64,000 bases of DNA. It comes from Drosophila persimilis (taxonomy: Eukaryota > Arthropoda > Insecta > Diptera > Drosophilidae). The stretch covers positions 7,688,001 to 7,752,000 of the forward strand of contig NW_020825298.1 of assembly GCF_003286085.1 (NCBI RefSeq), given 5' to 3'. A program made the translations under genes and the position numbers. Positions 24,210 to 35,290 of this stretch are shown here, piece by piece; within the stretch, counting starts at the first letter, position 1; each line of letters starts with the position of its first letter. The notes beneath the pieces are model-generated. The model saw nothing but the letters and a program-made list of their open reading frames with translations, searched no databases and was not told the origin of the DNA.

Positions 24210-26240
24210 ATGGAGTCGATGGGTAACGACTTGCAGCTGGATCCCACCGAGGTGAAAAGAGAGGAGTTGGGTAAGAAGAGCAGCTGCGTCAGTATGCAGC
24301 GAAAGGCATCCGCCCTGGTGGGGCCAGCAGTCAAGGGTCCGAAGATTGACTCGCTGGAGTCGACCCCCTCCAGTATGACCCGTGACGAGCATCACGGAGA
24401 CGGACAAGGTGACGCAGATCTGGCTCTCAGCGAGGTGGATGAGACCGATCCGAAGCTCGACGATGAGGATGAGTATGAGTGCGATGGCAGGCATCGGATA
24501 CTGAAGCCTGTGAAAAAGAGATCCGTCTCCTATCGCACTACTGAACGCGTTCGGGATGCTCGTCTGCAGAAGCCCCAAAACTCCGACGAGATTGGGGCGA
24601 AGCTGAAGGAGGAGCTGAGCAAGTACAAGCAGGAACTGCAGGAGTACAACGAGACCACCAAGGATCTGGAGGAGAAGTACATGAAGATCAACTACGAGCT
24701 GAGCGGCCTGCAGCAGAAGCACGATCATTTTGTGGCCACGCAGGGCAGCAGCTCCGACCAGGAGGAGGAAATGGATGGCGAAATAGACGGCGATGGTGAT
24801 GGCGTCTATAACTACAGGTCCACGACCAGTATCGCCTCCGATGCATCTCTGGATAACAGTAGCAGCAAGATCTTTCGCAGCAGCAGCAGCTTCATGACCG
24901 TCCTAGAAGCTCCCAACTCTTACGAGGATCTGCACCAGAAAAAATACCCCAGGGAGAAGCACGGCTCAAAGCACATGTCCAAGCAGTCACAGCCGAAGAA
25001 GAATAAGATGTCCCTGTCCGATCAGGTCGGCGACGACTACAGCAGCCGCATTGTGGAGACTTTGGCCAGTCGTCAGTCCAGGCGACGGCATCGCTCGATG
25101 ATGAACCACCAGCACGAGGACGATGACGACGACGAGATGGAGGATCAAGAGAACCATCCGGCCTCGATCAAGGATGTCTACAAGGTTCTCAAAGACGTGA
25201 TGAACACCTCCCAGGATCATCACACGTACAAGCACGAACGAGCGCGTACGCGGGAGCGTGAACGGGAGCCTAGTAGCTCCACCCGAGAGCTCTACTCGAC
25301 GATCAACAACCTGAAGAGCGAGCAGGGGCAGTACCGAACCATCATTCGACAGCAGAAGGATCGCCTCACCGACTATCACTCACGCTGTGTCAAAGCCCAG
25401 GAGATCATGAAGACGCAGAAGCATGAGATCGATAAGCTGCACATCAACAACAAGCAGCTGGAGTCGAGCATCTACCACGACATCGATACCCTGCGCTCGA
25501 AGATCGACATGAAGCTGAAGAACATCTCCCACCTGCCGCAGATGATGCGGGAGGAGCACATCAAGTACGAGAAGGCCATGCGGGAGAACTGCGTCCTGGG
25601 CGATAAGCTCCGTCTGCTCCATCAGGAGGCCAACCAGCTGAAGCTGAAGATCGATGAGCTGGGCCGCCGTAAGCTGGTGACCATCAACCGCCTGAAAGCC
25701 GCCGAGCGAGACCTCAAGATCTTCAAGAACTACAATGCGGCCCTCAAGACGGAGAAGCGGCGCCTCTCCGATGAACTGACCAGCGTGAAGGAGCAGCTGG
25801 AGTCCCTGCAGTCAGCCAGCAAACGGCAGATGTGCCGCCATCGGGAGCAGAGTGAGAAGCAGCGCCGCGAGCTCCAAAAGCGCATCTTCGACCTGGAGCT
25901 GAAGCTCAGTCGCAGCCAGAACTCCACCTCGAGCCTCATCCAAGAGCGCGACAGCCTCATCGCCGAACTGCAGGCACAGCTCCACACGCTGGTTCACAAC
26001 TTTGAGGTTTCCCAGAAGCACATTCGTGTGCTGCGACGACACATCTACTCGATGACAACAGGTGGCAGTGGCATAAGCGGTGGCGGAGGAGTTTGTGGCA
26101 CTGCCAGTTCTGGTATCGGCTCGGCCCAGTCCCAGCGACCAAGCGAGTCATCGGGCATCGGTCGGGTCAATCACAGTTGCCAGGGTTCCAGCGGCGGACG
26201 CAGTAATCCACGCATGATGGCGATGAAGGCCAAGGCCTAG
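24210..26240 (+). CDS. Coiled-coil protein, intronless paralogue B
   Basis: A single open frame of 676 residues, with no named family recognised. The first third is charged and low in structure (acidic DDEDEYECDG, Ser runs SSSKIFRSSSSF, acidic DDDDDEMED). A short helical segment lies at about 130-170. A long coiled coil from about 360 to 615 contains KHEIDKLHINNKQLESSIYH and RRELQKRIFDLELKLSRSQN. The tail is Gly/Ser-rich (GGSGISGGGG). The coiled coil matches the C-terminal half of the divergent gene at 20379-22425 in order and spacing, which suggests an old tandem inverted duplication. This copy lacks the intron and the Cys-rich middle of the other. AATAAA is at 26390-26395. The ATG at 24210 is the first in frame. 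Confidence 0.87.
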   Translation: MESMGNDLQLDPTEVKREELGKKSSCVSMQRKASALVGPAVKGPKIDSLESTPSSMTRDEHHGDGQGDADLALSEVDETDPKLDDEDEYECDGRHRILKPVKKRSVSYRTTERVRDARLQKPQNSDEIGAKLKEELSKYKQELQEYNETTKDLEEKYMKINYELSGLQQKHDHFVATQGSSSDQEEEMDGEIDGDGDGVYNYRSTTSIASDASLDNSSSKIFRSSSSFMTVLEAPNSYEDLHQKKYPREKHGSKHMSKQSQPKKNKMSLSDQVGDDYSSRIVETLASRQSRRRHRSMMNHQHEDDDDDEMEDQENHPASIKDVYKVLKDVMNTSQDHHTYKHERARTREREREPSSSTRELYSTINNLKSEQGQYRTIIRQQKDRLTDYHSRCVKAQEIMKTQKHEIDKLHINNKQLESSIYHDIDTLRSKIDMKLKNISHLPQMMREEHIKYEKAMRENCVLGDKLRLLHQEANQLKLKIDELGRRKLVTINRLKAAERDLKIFKNYNAALKTEKRRLSDELTSVKEQLESLQSASKRQMCRHREQSEKQRRELQKRIFDLELKLSRSQNSTSSLIQERDSLIAELQAQLHTLVHNFEVSQKHIRVLRRHIYSMTTGGSGISGGGGVCGTASSGIGSAQSQRPSESSGIGRVNHSCQGSSGGRSNPRMMAMKAKA

Positions 26241-26389
26241 AATCAGCCTAGATATCAGCGGCCCAGACAACTTGAAGATATGGCTCACATCCTCTAGGAA
26301 GCGCGATGGAGAGAGACAGATGGATGCGATCCATATGATCAAGTTGCATGTTGCTGGTGGCACACGTCATTTACTGCCTGGATTCTGTG

Positions 26390-26395
26390 AATAAA
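26390..26395 (+). terminator. Poly(A) signal AATAAA of paralogue B
   Basis: AATAAA 150 bases after the stop codon of the intronless coiled-coil gene. Confidence 0.65.
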
Positions 26396-27413
26396 ACTGA
26401 TACAATTTTTATGTTTCTTTTCCTCTTCTTTTAGTTGTCACTCCGCAATGCGTGTGGGAAACCATCCCTCAAAGACGCAATTACCATGTTGCTCTTTCTC
26501 TTTCTAACCCACACACATTACCGCAGAGGAACACGCTCAACGCGTGCTCTCTTCTTCTTGTCCCTTTTGATCCTCTCTGAGCGAGTCTTTTTACCTACGC
26601 ACTCTCTCTAACAGCTACACCAGCAATGGGACCGACAGTGGACAATAACAAACGGTAAATCGTAAGGAAGGCAACGCAAGATGACACTGAGAAAAATCTC
26701 GTAGTGAATTCTTCGACAGCAAACGTACAAAAAAAACGTATTTGCCTTTTTTACACCACACTTCAGCAATCTTGTTCACCACGAATAACCCCTTAACCTC
26801 GTTACTCTAATGATGCTCCCCTTTCGCACCTGATCTCTGATCTCATCCAATTCACATGACCAATAAGTGCCAATCAAAAAGCCGAATATAAACAAAAACC
26901 AATTCCATGGAAGCCCACAAGTCCATGTACGCAGTTCATGGCAGATCTCTCTGCTCAGCTGCTGGTACACACAATGTTTTACATATAAACAAATTTCCAC
27001 AGCCACTTTGGAGCATGAGATTCTGTGCGAAAAGTGTTTGGGAGATTAGGCAGAGAGGCAGGGGTGGCAGCGGGAGGACCAGGCGATGACAGCCGAAAGA
27101 GTGCGTTCCGAATAGGAAGCAGCGTTCGCTCCCAGAGAGCGAGGAGTCTTGGCTAAATATAACACAAAGAATCTCTGAGCAATATTTTTTAATATTAAAA
27201 GAAAACTCATGTCGATGGAAGGGGGTTGGGGCTACTGGTGCTGGTGACTCGCAAAGGTGCGCTGCGCTGATGGTTTCTCGGCGCTTTTCCAATGTGAGGG
27301 TCGCTCCTCGGCTCTCAGTTGAGTTTTCGCACGCGCCGCGTACGAACACGGATGAAACAGATTCGCAGCGGCACGCTCCAATGGGCAGCCCCTGGCATTC
27401 CCCTCCGACGACG
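26396..27413. other. Upstream region of the leucine-rich-repeat gene
   Basis: No separate gene is supported. It should hold the promoter and leader of the LRR gene, but I see no clear TATA box. Short CTCTCT tracts occur at about 26498-26610. Confidence 0.5.
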
Positions 27414-29378
27414 ATGAGGCACTGCGTCGGCCTCTGCCTCTGTTTGCTGCTGCTCTTGTCACACGTGAGGGCATCAGCAGCAGCAGCAGCTGACGATGAG
27501 ATGTCTTCCGCCTACGGGTCCACTTCCACTTGCGTCATTCGCGCCACGCTCTACATGACGCCGGCATGGGATCGCAGCGACCAAGATTTTGGCCTGCCCC
27601 TGGACATTGATTGCTCTGGAAACAACACGCTGGAGGTACTAGCTGCATTCGACCTTGGCGCCCAGCGGGTGGCCGGCAAGAGTCATGTCCTACTGGACGG
27701 AGCCCACACGCCGCCACTCGGTGTCGCCAGCTATGGCCTGGAGTATCTGGATAATTGTCCCCATCTGCAGAGCTTGGAGATCGAGCGATTCGTTGGGGAC
27801 TCCACCCTCAGGCTAGGCTGCGGTGGTCCCATTCTAAACAAGATGACAGCCGTGTTCATTAAGAATAATGAGCTGGGCACGCTAAGTGGCAATAGCTTCG
27901 AGCAGTTGCCGCATTTGAGTCGTCTTCAGATTCAGGGCAACTCCCTGAGGTTCATGGAACCACTGCTGGGCTGTGGTAAACTCCAGGAACTTACTATCAA
28001 GGAGGAGGAGCATTTGGTCTTGAGAGATGGTGACATCATTGAACAGCTGGCGAATCTAGAAAGACTTCGCCTTAGTCGCCTCAAGATGATTGAACCCGAA
28101 TTCTTCAATTTATTGCCCGAGAATCTCATAGAACTCGTTGTGGAGAAGACACTGATTGAAGACAAGAGCTTAGTCCTGGCCAATGGAACCTCTCATCTGA
28201 TCAATGTGACCATTGTCGATTGCCATCTGAACAGCTTTGGCCTTGAACCATACGGGAATCGGAGCATACTCCACTTGAACCTGAGTGGCAATGCCTTGAC
28301 CTCATTGGAACTGGGGGAAAGTTTCCTCATATCGCTGGATCTCAGCAGGAATCAATTGGGTAACCTAACCAGCGGCTGGTTCAGCAGTCTGACGAAACTC
28401 AAAGAGCTGCGTTTGCAGGAGAACCTAATTCACACGCTCTCTCTGGTGCAGTTGCTCCGGATCGCCCCACAAACCATCCAACATATCGATCTGAGATCAA
28501 ATCACTTGATGACTCTAAAAGATGTGGACGCCCGAATGGAGCAGCCGTCAATGCAGCTGCGTATCTTTATCGATGGCAATCCTTGGAGCTGCCAGTGGCT
28601 GCTCAATTTCTCGCACACCCAGCCGCAGATGTTCCGGCTCTTGCAGTACTCCAAGTATATTTCGCACATCAATGTGAATGGATTGAGCTGCAGTCCCCAG
28701 GAGCCACCCACAGAAGGGCCTGCGAAGCGAGAGCGACCGCCTGGGAGGATTATGCATGTGATCCTCAATAACTCCTTCGTTCCGGTGCCGCATCCTAACA
28801 CGAATGTCTCCAGCTTCACAGTGTTGTATGGCAATCCCGTGGAACTGCATCGCAGCCAACGTTCGGGGGCCCTCATCATTGTCTTCATGCTGCCCTTGGG
28901 GATAGCCCTGCTCTTCCTGCTGCTCTACCTATATCTGCACTGCGAACGACTCTTCCACTTGTCCTATTACATATCGGGACTGTCGTGCTTTGGCGATGGC
29001 AAGTCCTCCAGCCAGCCTCGCTTTGTGGATCATGTGGATATTGTGCGTTATCCCATAGCCAATGGCAATGGTGCTGCTCCCCTGGAATTGGAGCCCGCTC
29101 TGGCCGATGGCTATGAGACGCCGGTGAGCGGTGGTGCCTCCATTTGCAACTGCACGGGCCATAGAGATTCCTCGTGCTCGCGCACGCATCATGTGACGTA
29201 CGAGGCACTGCCCACGGAGCTGCCTTATCAACTGTACTCCGAGATCACGGAGCTGGCGGAAAATGGAGACGGAACGAAAGAGATTCCGAAAGGCTGCGCC
29301 CCTACAGCGCCCATCTACGACCACCTGTCGTTTGGGGAGGAGGGGCAACAGGAGGTTGAACTAAGGGAAAATTCGTAG
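27414..29378 (+). CDS. Leucine-rich-repeat single-pass membrane protein
   Basis: One exon of 654 residues if started at the ATG at 27414, which is followed directly by a signal peptide (HCVGLCLCLLLLLSHVRA). In-frame ATGs at 27270 and 27381 would only add a polar leader. The ectodomain has about ten irregular LRRs, for example LHLNLSGNALTSL, LISLDLSRNQLGNL and LKELRLQENLIHTL. A C-terminal cap (GNPWSCQWLLNF) follows, then one membrane helix (IIVFMLPLGIALLFLLLYLYL, about residues 484-504). The cytoplasmic tail is about 150 residues, without a TIR domain, so it is not a Toll receptor. Several NxT/NxS sites suggest glycosylation. The ligand and role are unknown. Its 3' end converges on spindly, 140 bases away. 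Confidence 0.9.
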   Translation: MRHCVGLCLCLLLLLSHVRASAAAAADDEMSSAYGSTSTCVIRATLYMTPAWDRSDQDFGLPLDIDCSGNNTLEVLAAFDLGAQRVAGKSHVLLDGAHTPPLGVASYGLEYLDNCPHLQSLEIERFVGDSTLRLGCGGPILNKMTAVFIKNNELGTLSGNSFEQLPHLSRLQIQGNSLRFMEPLLGCGKLQELTIKEEEHLVLRDGDIIEQLANLERLRLSRLKMIEPEFFNLLPENLIELVVEKTLIEDKSLVLANGTSHLINVTIVDCHLNSFGLEPYGNRSILHLNLSGNALTSLELGESFLISLDLSRNQLGNLTSGWFSSLTKLKELRLQENLIHTLSLVQLLRIAPQTIQHIDLRSNHLMTLKDVDARMEQPSMQLRIFIDGNPWSCQWLLNFSHTQPQMFRLLQYSKYISHINVNGLSCSPQEPPTEGPAKRERPPGRIMHVILNNSFVPVPHPNTNVSSFTVLYGNPVELHRSQRSGALIIVFMLPLGIALLFLLLYLYLHCERLFHLSYYISGLSCFGDGKSSSQPRFVDHVDIVRYPIANGNGAAPLELEPALADGYETPVSGGASICNCTGHRDSSCSRTHHVTYEALPTELPYQLYSEITELAENGDGTKEIPKGCAPTAPIYDHLSFGEEGQQEVELRENS

Positions 29379-29518
29379 GGGTCGTTTATATTTCCCTGCT
29401 CTATTCTCTTGCTTTCTTACTTGTGTTTTTTTTTGTGCTTGTTTTGGTGTGTAACTAATGACTAAGTTCGTGTCTAGATGTAAGGTCTAATTAAAGTTTC
29501 TTATTAAATGTGATGCCG

Positions 29519-32225
29519 TCACTTCTTTGGCTGCCTGGAGCCGATGACAATGCGTCTGATGATGTTCGGGCCCTTAATCGTCGGCTTAATGTCTTGGCCC
29601 CCAGCCCCAGCTGTCTTCGGCTTCTCATTCTCCTTGGCGTCGGGCATTTGCTGCTCCACGGGACTCAGATTGTGTACAACAGGTGAGCTGCCGCTGAACT
29701 GGACCATCTTGTGGCTATCCTCGGCAAATATCTCTCGCTTTTTGGTCAGAATGGAGCGTACATTTATGTTCGTTGTGCCCTGCATGGCAGGCTGTACCGA
29801 TGGCTGCGCGTTGCTCCTCACGGGTGTTCCCTTACGCAGTGGTTTGGCCGGGGTCATGGTGCCGTCTTCGATCTCGATTTTGTTCGGTGTAGAAGAGTCG
29901 ATGTACTCCACATCGCTGTCATAATCCTGGTCCATGAGCTGCTTTTGTTTCAGCGGAGTTCCTTTCCGGCCTTTGGACTTGGCTTTTTCTTGTTCTGGCT
30001 CTTGTTTGCCCATTAACATTTCATTGGACTTAACCTTGATGACGCCCAAACGGGGTTTGATTGGAGTGCCCTTCATCACTGGTTTTACTGCATTGTCAAT
30101 TGATAGGTCATTATCTTCATCCTCCGCCTCTTCGCTGGACTCTTTCTGCGGTGTTTGATCTTCGCATTCCGTTTTGAGGCGACTCTTGATGGGAGTTCCC
30201 TTCATCAGCGGCTTGGCTGCTTCCACGGATTTCTCTTCGCACTTGACTTTTATCCCTCCTGCACGCGCCTTGACTGGAGTGCCCTTCTTGACGGGCTTGA
30301 GTGTCTCTATTGCCGGGGATTTATCAGTAACTTCTTCCTTTAATATGACTGGCGTGTTCTTCGTCACCTCCAGCTCTTTGCATTCAGGATTGGGCACCAA
30401 CTGTATGGGTGTCTGTACCTCACGTAAAGCAGCCGTCTCCTGCTTGACGCACGGTAAGCCTGTAAGCTCGGCTGGTTGAGCCTCGGTCTCCTTCGCCTCA
30501 GCATCCTTGACTACAGTCTCCGTTAGTCTCCTAGGGGCTGGGCTTTCTGTGGCCACACTGACAATGCGTGGTAAGGCGGCCTTCAGTTCGGCCTCCTTGA
30601 TGTTGAACTCCATAGCCTGGACGTGCTTGAAGGCAATCTTGTGCTCTGTCAGCAGATTTTCACGATCAATCAGCACGCAGCGAGATTTCAGAGACTCAAA
30701 TCGCCAACTGGAAGTGACGGGAGTAGCACAGATTTAAATAGAAATCGTTGTGAAGGGGTACGCCATTACTTACCGCGCCATCTCCTTCTGCACGGAGCGC
30801 ATCTGCTCGTCCAGGGCGGCCTTTTGGATGCGCATGCTATGCAGTTGCGCCTTTTGCTCGTCCGTTTCGCGTCTAAATGGATGAATGGGGGGATGTGAGG
30901 ATAACTACCTAACTAGAGAACAGAGCCTGCCTCATAGCAAGAGGCTTAGCAAGTGATTGCTAAGCGATGCTAGCACACTGTCGATACGTTTGGGCAACTC
31001 ATACTTGCAGAATTCCAGCATGGAGTCCAGCCAGGTCACGTTCTTCTCGCTGGCCACCTCGCGCAGCCGCTCCTGGGACACATTCAGCTGCTGCTCCAGG
31101 GTCTCGTTCTGCCTCATCAGCTGGCGAATACGTTCGTTGAGCTTATCTGTGGGAAATAGTGAACGAATCATATTCATTTCTTTCAGGGAAATCTCCTGGG
31201 TAATGCTTACTCTGATAGGTCTTGTCGGCACTGCAAAAGATGGTGCTGCAAGCCTGTAGCTCTCTGTGCATGGCAACGTTCTCCCGCTTGAGGCGACGTA
31301 TCTCGAACTCGCTCTCCGTGAAGGTCTTTTTCATGTCCAGATAGCTCTTCTTCTGGGCAGCCAGCAGCTGCTTCATCACCTGCCGCTGGTCGTCCACCTC
31401 CGCAAACAGAGAGTTTCCCTTGGGCTCTGAAATACATCAATATTAGGGGCCATCCTCAAAAAGAAGAGCGTCTTGTAACTACCATTGGTTTGGGGCGCAC
31501 TGGTTAGCTGGAAGATCTTGGCATTGGCATCCACCACCTCCTCCTGGGCGACATACAGCTGCTGCTCCTTCTCCTCCAGTTCGCTGCGCTTGCACTGCAA
31601 GTTCTGCTCCAGGCAGCTCACCTGATCCTGCAGACATTCAATGGTTTTCTAAGGGGAAAAATCCAATCTATCAAAGGCTGTCTCTATTAAAGCTTATGTG
31701 TCTGAGACCTACATCCTTTTCAGCCACTTCCAAGATGTGTTTCACACTGAACTCTTCATGTTCCGCCAGTTTCTGCAGCAGCTCAGAGTTCTCGTTCTCC
31801 AAGGCATGGAAGCGAAGGTGGCATTCTTCATGGGTATCTTTCGACGTCGAGTTGGCCGCCAGTCCACGCTCCGCAGCCGCCAGTTGGTTTCGCAGAGCAC
31901 TCGCTTCCTCCGCTTTGGCGTCATAGTCCTGCTGGAGAGTGTCGTGATCCACTTGCAGGCTCCTGAACTTACGCCGCAGCTCTTCAAACTCCTGCACCTC
32001 TACACCGGGACGATCTTCCGGCGGTTGCGAGCCCAATTGTTCGAGTTCTTGGGTCAAGTAGGCCTCGGCCGCTAGCGCCGTGTCCAGATTTCGTTTTAAT
32101 TCGTATATGCGCTGGGCATCGTTTTCGGTCTGGGTTTTCAGCTTCTGATGGCCCTCGTGCAGGATCTTGTACTCCTCGATAATATCGTCTACGCTTAAAG
32201 CGTGCAGATCCAATTTAATGCTCAT
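29519..32225 (-). CDS. Spindly: Spindly, kinetochore adaptor for dynein-dynactin
   Basis: Six exons: 31713-32225, 31483-31648, 31211-31426, 31005-31146, 30774-30872, 29519-30707; phases agree, 774 residues. Spindly recruits dynein to kinetochores through the RZZ complex and allows checkpoint proteins to be stripped. The diagnostic Spindly motif is present at the start of exon 3 (GNSLFAEVDDQR; human GNSLFAEVEDRR), with the Phe and Ser needed for dynactin binding. The CC1-box region near the N-terminus reads LAAEAYLTQELE. The first two thirds are coiled coil. The C-terminal exon has repeated basic units around a KGTP core (VKKGTPVKAR, LMKGTPIKSR, VMKGTPIKPR, LRKGTPVRSN), as known for the fly protein. 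The exon 4 donor is GTATGAGT at 31004. Reading through it gives an early stop near 30932. Confidence 0.95.
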
Positions 32226-32913
32226 ACTTTCGGCATCAAATTTAATTTGTTTGAAAAAAGTGGCAAAAAGATGCTAGTGATGGGACTGCCTGACACTCAG
32301 AAATATACCAAAATATACCGTCGCATGTTACAAATATACCGTAAATATACTGATGAGTTCAAGTTCTATTTTACATATTCCTCGTTTTTGATATTCCGTG
32401 GAATATTACAAGCTATATAGAACATTTAGCCATGCCCGCATAGTTTCATACGATTGATGAATGAATTTTCTACAAGATTAATTACTTTTAAGTACTTGCA
32501 TGTATGGAATGTATGGAATTTAGGTACATAATCTAAAAGTATGGAATGGGACTCAAAGAGAGCCTTACGCGATTCATCTTCGGCTATCGATACTATCGAC
32601 TGGATATGAGTGGTGCGCTTTAACATTTTACGTGCTGTTAAGCGAAGCGCTCCAAGATAGGCGCAATATTTAAACTTTGTTCTACAAAATATCGAATTTA
32701 TCCGCAATATAACAATTAACAGTTCTTATCAGAGTTAAATATTTTTCAACAGCTTCCATTTTTTAAATTTCTGTTAATTCACATGGCACCTGCGCTTTCA
32801 CTATGTTTGCCTCCCTGGTTACCATGGAAACTTTCCTACGTTTCAAAACAAATATTTTTAATTTCCATTAGAGTATTACTCAGGAAAGTTTTATACCACA
32901 TTTAACAGCCAAA
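32226..32913. promoter_or_regulatory. Divergent Spindly / IFT57 intergenic region
   Basis: About 690 bases between start codons facing away from each other. Repeated ATATACC-type units (ATATACCAAAATATACCG, then AAATATACCGTAAATATAC) lie at about 32301-32350, near the Spindly start. One TATCGATA-like DRE element is at about 32584-32591. The IFT57 side carries the X-box described separately. No gene is supported inside. Confidence 0.5.
32818..32831 (+). promoter_or_regulatory. IFT57: RFX X-box of IFT57
   Basis: GTTACCATGGAAAC is a full match to the X-box consensus (RYYNYY, 1-3 spacer, RRNRAC) and lies 83 bases before the IFT57 ATG. RFX-family factors (DAF-19 in worms, Rfx in flies) drive ciliary genes through this site, usually within about 150 bases of the start codon. 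Confidence 0.85.
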
Positions 32914-34686
32914 ATGCAGCAAGATGATGGACCGGAAAAAACTCAACAGCTGCAGAGCTTCCAATCGGATGACTTGTTGGAAAAACTGAAATTACTCAAC
33001 TACGAAAAACATTTGCTTAAAGAGTTCAAGCTGAAGCCCCTGTCGCGGTTCTACTTTGTGAAGGCCACCAATCCGGGGGAGCAGTTCTACATGTTCACCC
33101 TGATCTGCTGGTGGCTCTGCAAGAAGCTCGGCAAGGACATGGAGCGACCCCAGGAATACGATGATCCGAATACGGTCGCTGCTAACATCATTCAAATGCT
33201 GGAAGAGATCGTAAGTTGACGGAAAGGCGAAGGAGTATCCATTTCGTAAACGTTGCTTCTTTGCAGGATGTCCCTGTGGACTTTCCGCCCAATAAACTGA
33301 TTCGTGGCGCAGGACCTATCTGCCTCAATGTCCTGGACATACTCTCTACGCAGGCCTGCAAAGTGGCCAAAGTGGGATATCAGCGTGTTCAGAAAATGCA
33401 AGAGGAGGAGTTCCTGGGTGACTATCTGGAGGACAATGCCGAAATCATACTGGAAAAGCTTGAGGACGAACAGAACGCCGCCGGCCTCAGTGACGACAGC
33501 GACCTGGAGCTGGAGGCCCACAATTTCAGACAACTAAACTGGCTAAATCGCCCCCAGAAGAAGTCCATCGGCGATGTGGCCCTCGACGAGCAGGCCCAAG
33601 ATCTTGACGCCCGTCTCAGCGACCATCAGGAGTGGCGCCTCGAACTCGAGCGCGTGCTGCCGCATCTGAAGGTCTTCGTAAAGGCGGACGCTCGCGATTG
33701 GCGCACCCACCTCACCCAGATGGATGCATTCAAGACCAGCATAAACGAGTCCTCGGAGACCACACAGGCGCAGCTGAAGAAGCTGCACAGCGAGTTCACC
33801 TTCAGCCTGGAGAAGGTGGAGAGCCGCGAGAAGCATCTGAACAACGAGCTGCAGCCCCTGATCCAACAGTTCAAGGAGCTCTCCATTGAGCTATCCACCA
33901 TCCAGTATGCGCAAAACCAAGTGCAGGCGGACTCTGAGAAGCAGTTGGCACAGTTGAATGAGGTGATGCTGGAGCAGGAGCTCAAGAAGGAGGAAATGGA
34001 ACGACGCGGCCAGGTCATGTCCGATGGAAGTGAGTATGGAATAGCTTTTGAGTTTTGTAGAAGGCCAATCAGAGTATCGTGAAATACCTGCTGAATATAG
34101 TTTAAAAACGACAAATGAAGATCGAAATATATTTCGATATTGCTATATTAGTATACAGATGATTAGTATCCTGAGAATTGATTTGAGCTGAAGAATAGAA
34201 TCTTTTAATTTAATTTCATAGGAATTAATTCGATTAGCTGTCAAATATCTTATAAAAAATGGCATAAAATCTAATCTTGTAACGAATATCTTACCATAAA
34301 TTGTATACAAGAGTATCATAAGATATCAAAGGGTACCATACTGAATATCGGAATGAATGTGTTCAAGCAAACATACCTTATTTCACACATCTACTTTTCA
34401 CACTGCTGCAATCTGCTCCGATTTCTTGCGCTCGATAAGAGTTCCACTATTTGCGATCCATGATTCTGAATCACAGCTCTAATACCCCCGTTGTAAACCG
34501 CCCACGATGCATACTAATCCCACTTTCATTCCAGGTTCCGTGCAGCAGATCAAGAAATCGATCGTCAAACTAAAGGAGGACATTGCGCAACTGAATCTGG
34601 AGGTGGCCCTCCTGGTGCATGCCCACGATCAGGAAACAGTGGTGCGCCAGACCCAGAGCCAGGCCGGTGACCAGGCAAACAACTGA
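32914..34686 (+). CDS. IFT57: IFT57, intraflagellar transport complex B subunit
   Basis: Three exons: 32914-33210, 33267-34029, 34535-34686; 403 residues. The last intron is 505 bases. The N-terminal half is the calponin-homology-like domain of IFT57 (che-13/Hippi): LLEKLKLLNYEKHLLKEF, then NPGEQFYMFT, QEYDDPNT and DFPPNKLIRGAGPICLNVLD. The C-terminal half is coiled coil (about 200-395), ending in the family helix IKKSIVKLKEDIAQLNLEV. IFT57 is a peripheral IFT-B subunit needed to build cilia, in flies in sensory neurons. The upstream X-box supports cilium-specific control. The orthologue is, from memory, D. melanogaster CG8853. Confidence 0.95.
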
Positions 34687-34868
34687 TAAAATGATAATGC
34701 GGCTGCTTAGCGTACTCTAACCATACATTCCATACAGTCCATACTTTCCTTACACAAAAAACCCCGTCCTGGAGCCTGGCTTAGGTATTTTTCACACCTT
34801 GGGAATGGGTGTGTGCGGCGCTGCTCTCGTTTACGTTCGATCTGGCCAGCGATTAGTGATCCATTGTA

Positions 34869-34887
34869 AGAGAGAGAGAGAGAGAGG
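34869..34887. repeat. (AG)n microsatellite, possible GAGA-factor site
   Basis: Uninterrupted AG dinucleotides; such tracts bind GAGA factor in Drosophila promoters. Function here is unknown. Confidence 0.7.
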
Positions 34888-35290
34888 GATAGAGAGTGGT
34901 AGAGGGGGTGGGACCACCAGCGATGCACCGCCCGAGAATCGTTCGGGGACTGTGTTTAATTTGATTGCCGCGCGCTGATAAGTATCGTAATTGGTTGCAA
35001 AGGCCAATAGGGCGGTCAATTATCACCTCTTTGTTATCTGCTCCTTCAACAAATATACGCATGCGCATGCGCGCGAGATCCTTTACGATCAAAGATAACG
35101 GTGAGGTGAGAGTGAGCAAGGGAGAGCTAGTTGTTGCACTATCGTCCATTGCGCACGTACTACTTGACAGAGAACCGCCGCCGCCGCCGCTGTCGAGAGC
35201 CTTGGAAACCCGGAATCCAGAAGGGAAGGTGTTGCCTGCCCCGCACGCGCATCCTTTGTTTGCCCACTCGCACTGATAAGCCGCCTGTAT

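Noticed and set aside
27270..27413. Longer N-terminus for the LRR protein
   Set aside because: The signal peptide begins at the ATG at 27414, and a polar leader of 48 residues would bury it. The upstream ATGs cannot be fully excluded.
31150..31210. Open frame with YPGDFP just after Spindly exon 3
   Set aside because: It lies between a GTAAGC donor and a CCCACAG acceptor and runs into a stop; it is a short intron.
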